The notes beneath the pieces are model-generated. The model saw only the letters and a list, made by a program, of their open reading frames with translations, did not search any database and was not told the DNA's origin. From Cymbomonas tetramitiformis (taxonomy: Eukaryota; Chlorophyta; Pyramimonadophyceae; Pyramimonadales; Pyramimonadaceae), in NCBI GenBank assembly GCA_001247695.2, contig LGRX02013926.1, positions 1 through 11,343 on the forward strand: a stretch of DNA of 11,343 bases. The letters are read 5' to 3'. The translations under genes and the position numbers were made by a program. This document shows, one piece after another, positions 8,355-11,343 of the stretch; the first letter of the stretch is position 1; the number at the start of each line of letters is the position of its first letter.

Positions 8355-8405
8355 GCGACCAGATCTGAGCGTGACCAGGTGTAACCAGACCGTAAGTCTG
8401 GTCGC
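8355..8405. repeat. nested inverted repeats with two alternative stems
   Basis: GCGACCAGA (8355-8363) is the perfect inverse of TCTGGTCGC (8397-8405). A closer arm, ACCAGAC (8384-8390), pairs with GTCTGGT (8396-8402) across a 5-base loop. A third GACCAG copy lies at 8373-8378. The two stems share the right arm and so exclude each other. Confidence 0.65.
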
Positions 8406-8563
8406 ACGATCGCGCAAACGAAGTTACCGCGTCGCCGCCTCATTCGTGTCTACGCCACCCCGACTCACGACACGCGCGATGTTCAGAAATCAGAATGCTC
8501 GCGTTGTTCAGACCACCGACCCTTATGATCTCTCTCCATGCAAGGAAAATTACCTTACTTTAA

Positions 8564-8593
8564 TCAGCAGCAGCAAAGCGCGAATCCCAACGG
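8564..8593 (+). repeat. diverged segmental duplication, copy A
   Basis: TCAGCAGCAGCAAAGCGCGAATCCCAACGG recurs at 9113-9148 (copy B) with a 6-bp insertion after the CAG run. Each copy is preceded at a variable distance by CCTTATGAT (8521 and 9010). The flanks are otherwise too diverged to align by eye, so this is a short or old duplication. Confidence 0.6.
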
Positions 8594-8965
8594 GCGACAC
8601 AGACGAATTTTCGATCCGGCGATCGCCAAACGACGTCGATGACATTGCCATTGCCACTACAGTCGCGTCCATGTGCCGCGACGCCACCGCGACGCCATGG
8701 CACGGCAAATATTTGGTTCAGATTGTGAATGCAATGTTGCACAGTTGTCATTGCCGCGACGCCACCCCAACGGCACGCCATTATTCAATTATGGCACGCG
8801 TGCGTGATGATCAAGTCGCTACTGAGTGTCACATGAACAGTCGCATGCGTCGTCGCGTCGTATGCACATCGCCACCTACGCACGACTGCTGGCGACTATT
8901 GGCACATTTGTAATATTTGTAATAACGAATGATGATATCATTGAATGATCGGATGGCCTAGTGAA

Positions 8966-8983
8966 GATCTCCAATTTGAGATC
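8966..8983. repeat. short inverted repeat
   Basis: GATCTC and GAGATC, six-base arms, flank the 6-base spacer CAATTT. It is short enough to be chance. Confidence 0.4.
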
Positions 8984-9038
8984 GACAGCGCCTAGTATAT
9001 ACCTCTGCTCCTTATGATTTGGAACCGGACCAAATTCC

Positions 9039-9057
9039 CTAGGTCCTATGGACCTAG
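9039..9057. repeat. inverted repeat, 8-bp arms and 3-bp spacer
   Basis: CTAGGTCC, TAT, GGACCTAG form perfect eight-base arms around a 3-base spacer. A degenerate run of CATTC words (about 9080-9110) follows. Confidence 0.5.
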
Positions 9058-9112
9058 TGGTCCTCTTCGTAAACTGTCATTCATTCATACTGTCATTCAT
9101 TCTGCCATTCAA

Positions 9113-9148
9113 TCAGCAGCAGCAGCATCAAAGCGCGAATCCCAACGG
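9113..9148 (+). repeat. diverged segmental duplication, copy B
   Basis: This matches 8564-8593 except for six extra bases in and after the CAG run. A degenerate CATTC tract lies immediately upstream, and CGCGATCGCAGCCCT follows at 9163. Confidence 0.6.
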
Positions 9149-9162
9149 ACGGGGAAACCGCA

Positions 9163-9279
9163 CGCGATCGCAGCCCTCCATTTTTCCCGTGAATTGACTC
9201 GTTTGCGCCACGACCGACACGCTTTGGCATTTTGATTTTAAATGGTCGTCGATTGGGACCCGCGCGCGATCGCAGCCCT
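9163..9279 (+). repeat. 15-bp direct repeat spaced 102 bp
   Basis: CGCGATCGCAGCCCT occurs at 9163-9177 and 9265-9279, each followed within two bases by CAT. The intervening DNA is not otherwise repeated. The 102-bp spacing is a multiple of three, so antisense frames show a repeated GCDRxR peptide there; I do not take that as coding. Confidence 0.6.
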
Positions 9280-9600
9280 TCATCGCCTGCAGCGCGCTGA
9301 CCAAACTGCTTCCATGGCGCTTCATTCGCGTTCTGGCGCAGAAGCGAAGCGCGTCTTTCAGAAATGCGAGCATCGCGGTGCGCCACGTCGGAACAGAAAT
9401 TGATCGCGCCGCGCCGTCCGTCGGATTTTTGTTTTCTCCGGTGGCAGCTCGCGCGGGACGCTGGCATTGAATGAATGACGATGACGTGGCATGCGCTGCT
9501 CGAGGTGCTCGCCGCATCATATGTTAAAATCTACGATGGATACCATAGTTCGGCAGTTCTACTAATATACATCGCGATCGTATTGGAAATTGGATTGATA

Positions 9601-9618
9601 GCTCGCAATTGAGCGAGC
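9601..9618. repeat. short inverted repeat
   Basis: GCTCGC and GCGAGC flank AATTGA. The arms are six bases and GC-rich, so a small stable hairpin could form. No context assigns a role. Confidence 0.4.
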
Positions 9619-9691
9619 ACATCAGCCTAGCATATCAATTTGCATGGCGATTACCATCCGCCATACGTATGATGATGTTCTTACTTACTCC

Positions 9692-10420
9692 GCGCGTGTG
9701 AGGCTGTGTGATGCAGGTGTTTTACGACGGAGGACAATCGCAGGACGACAGCGAGGTGCGTGATGCGTCATCGTCGTGCTCCGCTTTACAATGTCGCAAA
9801 CGATACGGTATGCATGGATGCGAGTCGACCCAGCATGTGTGCAGCACCCATCGATCCATGTGAGGGCGCGCGGCTCGTCTCAATTCCGCGGTATGTTGCA
9901 TGAAGAACTGCATCGAGGGACGCGACGACAAATATAGATGGACGTGCGCCATGCGCAGATGGTGCACGTATCAGATGGAGCGCTGGCGTTGCGACACCGT
10001 CCGCGTCGAATGATGTGCGCGCGTGTGAGACTAATGCAGGCCTTTTGCAACGGAGGACAATCGCAGGACGAAAGCGAGGTGCGTGATGCGTTATCGTCGT
10101 GCTCCGCTTTACAATGTCGCAAACGATACTGCATGCATGGATGCGAGTCGACCCAACATATGTGCAGCACCCATCGATCCATGTGAGGGCGCGCGGCTCG
10201 TCTCAATTCCGCGGTATGTTGCATGGAGAATTGCATCGAGGGACGCGACGACAAATGTAGATGGACGTGCGCCATGCGCAGATGGTGCAATATCAGATGG
10301 AGCGCTGGCGCTGCGACACCGTCCGCGTCAAATGATGTGCGCGCGTGTGAGACTGATGCAGGCCTTTTGCAACGGAGGACAATCGCAAGACGAAAGCGAG
10401 GTGCGTGATGCGTTATCGTC
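9692..10420. repeat. 322-bp satellite: two full copies and one fragment
   Basis: Units begin with GCGCGTGTGAG, then a variant of ATGCAGG, and CGGAGGACAATCGCA. The shared anchor CGGAGGAC lies at 9728, 10051 and 10373, giving periods of 323 and 322 bp. Copies 1 and 2 are about 95% identical by eye; the differences are scattered substitutions with very few indels. Copy 3 stops at about 10420, where a different satellite begins. The unit is CpG-rich and contains no conserved frame: 322 is not a multiple of three, and open frames on both strands shift between copies. Confidence 0.92.
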
Positions 10421-10603
10421 GTTATCGGCATGCTTGGGGTATTGTACTGCGAGAATGAACCGCAATCTCATTCAGATTTCACTCCGATGCTTATAATTAT
10501 GTTGGATGCATATGTGCATGCATTGCGAACATTCACCATTCACACAAGAAGTATACCGCATTATAGCCGAGCGCATATGTCTATAGATTGTCTTATATCG
10601 AAG

Positions 10604-10775
10604 TACAGTTATACCGCATATTTAAGGAAACAGGAATTTGGGGTCAGCCCAACCATTCTCTTATTTTCATAACGTTCTTAAATATGGAGTGTTATATGTT
10701 AAATATTGTGGGCAATGCCCAAAAGCTGGCTGGTTCCTTAACCTAGCATTTCCTTAAATGTAAGGTATTACTGTA
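10604..10775. mobile_element. MITE, Tc1/mariner (pogo-like) type, 172 bp with TA duplication
   Basis: Terminal inverted repeats of 25 bp lie at 10606-10630 and 10749-10773, with four mismatches. Both start CAGT(T/A)ATACC and end ATTTAAGGAAA. They are flanked directly by TA at 10604-10605 and 10774-10775. A TA duplication with CAGT termini is the hallmark of Tc1/mariner-superfamily DNA transposons, and a CAGTnATACC end resembles pogo/Tigger-like ends. The interior (about 118 bp) is AT-rich with no ORF, so the element is non-autonomous and would need a transposase in trans. It sits in satellite DNA: the right flank continues as a normal monomer (TGATTGTGTCGTC), and the sister monomer has GAAG-TA-TGATT at 11080-11089 with no insert. 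Confidence 0.75.
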
Positions 10776-10810
10776 TGATTGTGTCGTCATTATATATTGT
10801 ACTGATGACG

Positions 10811-10829
10811 CATGCATGCATGCATGCAT
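10811..10829. repeat. (CATG)n microsatellite in satellite monomer 1
   Basis: Nineteen bases of uninterrupted CATG repeat, just after the ACTGATGACG landmark. It overlaps several copies of TGCATGCA, a sequence known to be bound by some apicomplexan AP2 factors; no such role can be claimed here. Confidence 0.85.
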
Positions 10830-11119
10830 CGATCGTGAGGATGCTGTTCTCGCAATGGTGATATTGGTGTCCGCTCGCGGCATGCTTGCGGTATTATACC
10901 GCGAGAAAGAACCGCAATCTCATTCAGATGTCACCCCGATGCTTATATGTTGGTTACTTACATGCATGCATTGTGAACATCCACCATTCACACAAGAAGT
11001 ATATAGTATCATATGCACCTTCGGTGCGAGGAATACGCAGATCATGCAATGTGCTCGTCAACATGCCGGAAACTAATGGAAGTATGATTATGTCGTCATT
11101 ATATATTGTACTGATGACG

Positions 11120-11143
11120 CATGCATGCATGCATGCATGCATG
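11120..11143. repeat. (CATG)n microsatellite in satellite monomer 2
   Basis: Twenty-four bases of CATG repeat at the equivalent place in the next monomer. Its extra length, plus a small change at the ATCGATC junction, accounts for the 309 versus 316 bp spacing difference between landmarks. Confidence 0.85.
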
Positions 11144-11343
11144 ATCGATCGTGAGGATGCTGTTCTCGCAATGGTGATATTGGTGTCCGCTGGCGGCATG
11201 CTTTCGGTATTATACCGCGAGAAAGAACCGCAATCTCATTCAGATGTCACCCCGATGCTTATATGTTGGTTACTTACATGCATGCATTGTGAACATCCAC
11301 CATTCACACAAAAAGTATATAGTATCATATGCACCTTCGGTGC

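Larger units (their letters stand above)
10421..11343. repeat. second satellite, about 309-316 bp, running off the right edge, interrupted by a MITE
   Basis: Monomers start with TGATT(G/A)TGTCGTCATTATA at 10776 and 11085, 309 bp apart. Inner landmarks are 316 bp apart because a (CATG)n run differs by about seven bases. Each carries GCATGCTT, AAAGAACCGCAATCTCATTC, CACCATTCACACAA and the small hairpin GCACCTTCGGTGC. The window ends exactly at that hairpin in the last copy. A more diverged partial monomer (10421-10603) begins abruptly where the 322-bp satellite stops and lacks the leading 100 or so bases. Confidence 0.9.

Noticed and set aside
8371..8913. 180-codon plus-strand frame (first ATG 8479, 144 residues)
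   Set aside because: Opens with GTG, lies in GC-rich DNA with direct repeats, and contains no recognisable domain; probably fortuitous.
9093..9520. Overlapping minus-strand frames with a repeated GCDRxR peptide
   Set aside because: The peptide repeat reflects the 15-bp direct repeat at 9163 and 9265; two overlapping frames are open at once, as in GC-rich non-coding DNA.
9722..10496. Several long frames on both strands inside the 322-bp satellite
   Set aside because: The frames change between copies because the period is not a multiple of three; no protein is preserved from copy to copy.

Overview
The window looks like nuclear DNA of a eukaryote. Coding sequence is sparse, long stretches hold no credible gene, and several different tandem-repeat families occur. 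One conserved exon follows a minisatellite with no start codon of its own, which points to spliced genes. There is no bacterial layout: no operons, no Shine-Dalgarno-led ORF chains, no tRNA or rRNA. A plant/protist-type amino-acid/polyamine permease exon suggests an alga or other protist, but I cannot name the organism.

Layout. 1-255 is a 51-bp tandem array cut by the window edge. 322-643 is an irregular minisatellite built on a CTCAGCTGCAGCAG core. 660-986 is the C-terminal exon of an APC-superfamily permease on the plus strand; the two arrays probably lie in its introns. 1471-2109 is a 201-bp repeat array inside a 288-codon frame with no ATG before the repeats. 2203-6200 is lower in GC and mostly featureless. 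It contains a weak candidate for a small two-exon membrane-protein gene (3224-3660, AATAAA at 3711) and a 20-bp perfect palindrome at 5066. On the minus strand, 6291-7016 encodes an unrecognised protein with a clear N-terminal signal sequence; it is the best complete-looking gene here and may have a short intron near its 3' end. 8040-9650 is GC-richer, with a five-tract G-quadruplex motif, several short inverted repeats and small diverged duplications.

9692-10420 is a 322-bp satellite (two full copies plus a fragment). It runs directly into a second satellite of about 309-316 bp that continues past the window end. The second satellite is interrupted by a 172-bp non-autonomous DNA transposon (MITE). 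This MITE has 25-bp terminal inverted repeats starting CAGT and a TA target duplication, and a neighbouring monomer carries a TA-only site at the matching position.

The genes show no functional link to each other. I found no undescribed multi-gene system. The strongest new observations are the MITE in the satellite, the composite satellite junction, the orphan secreted protein and the 201-bp repeat ORF.
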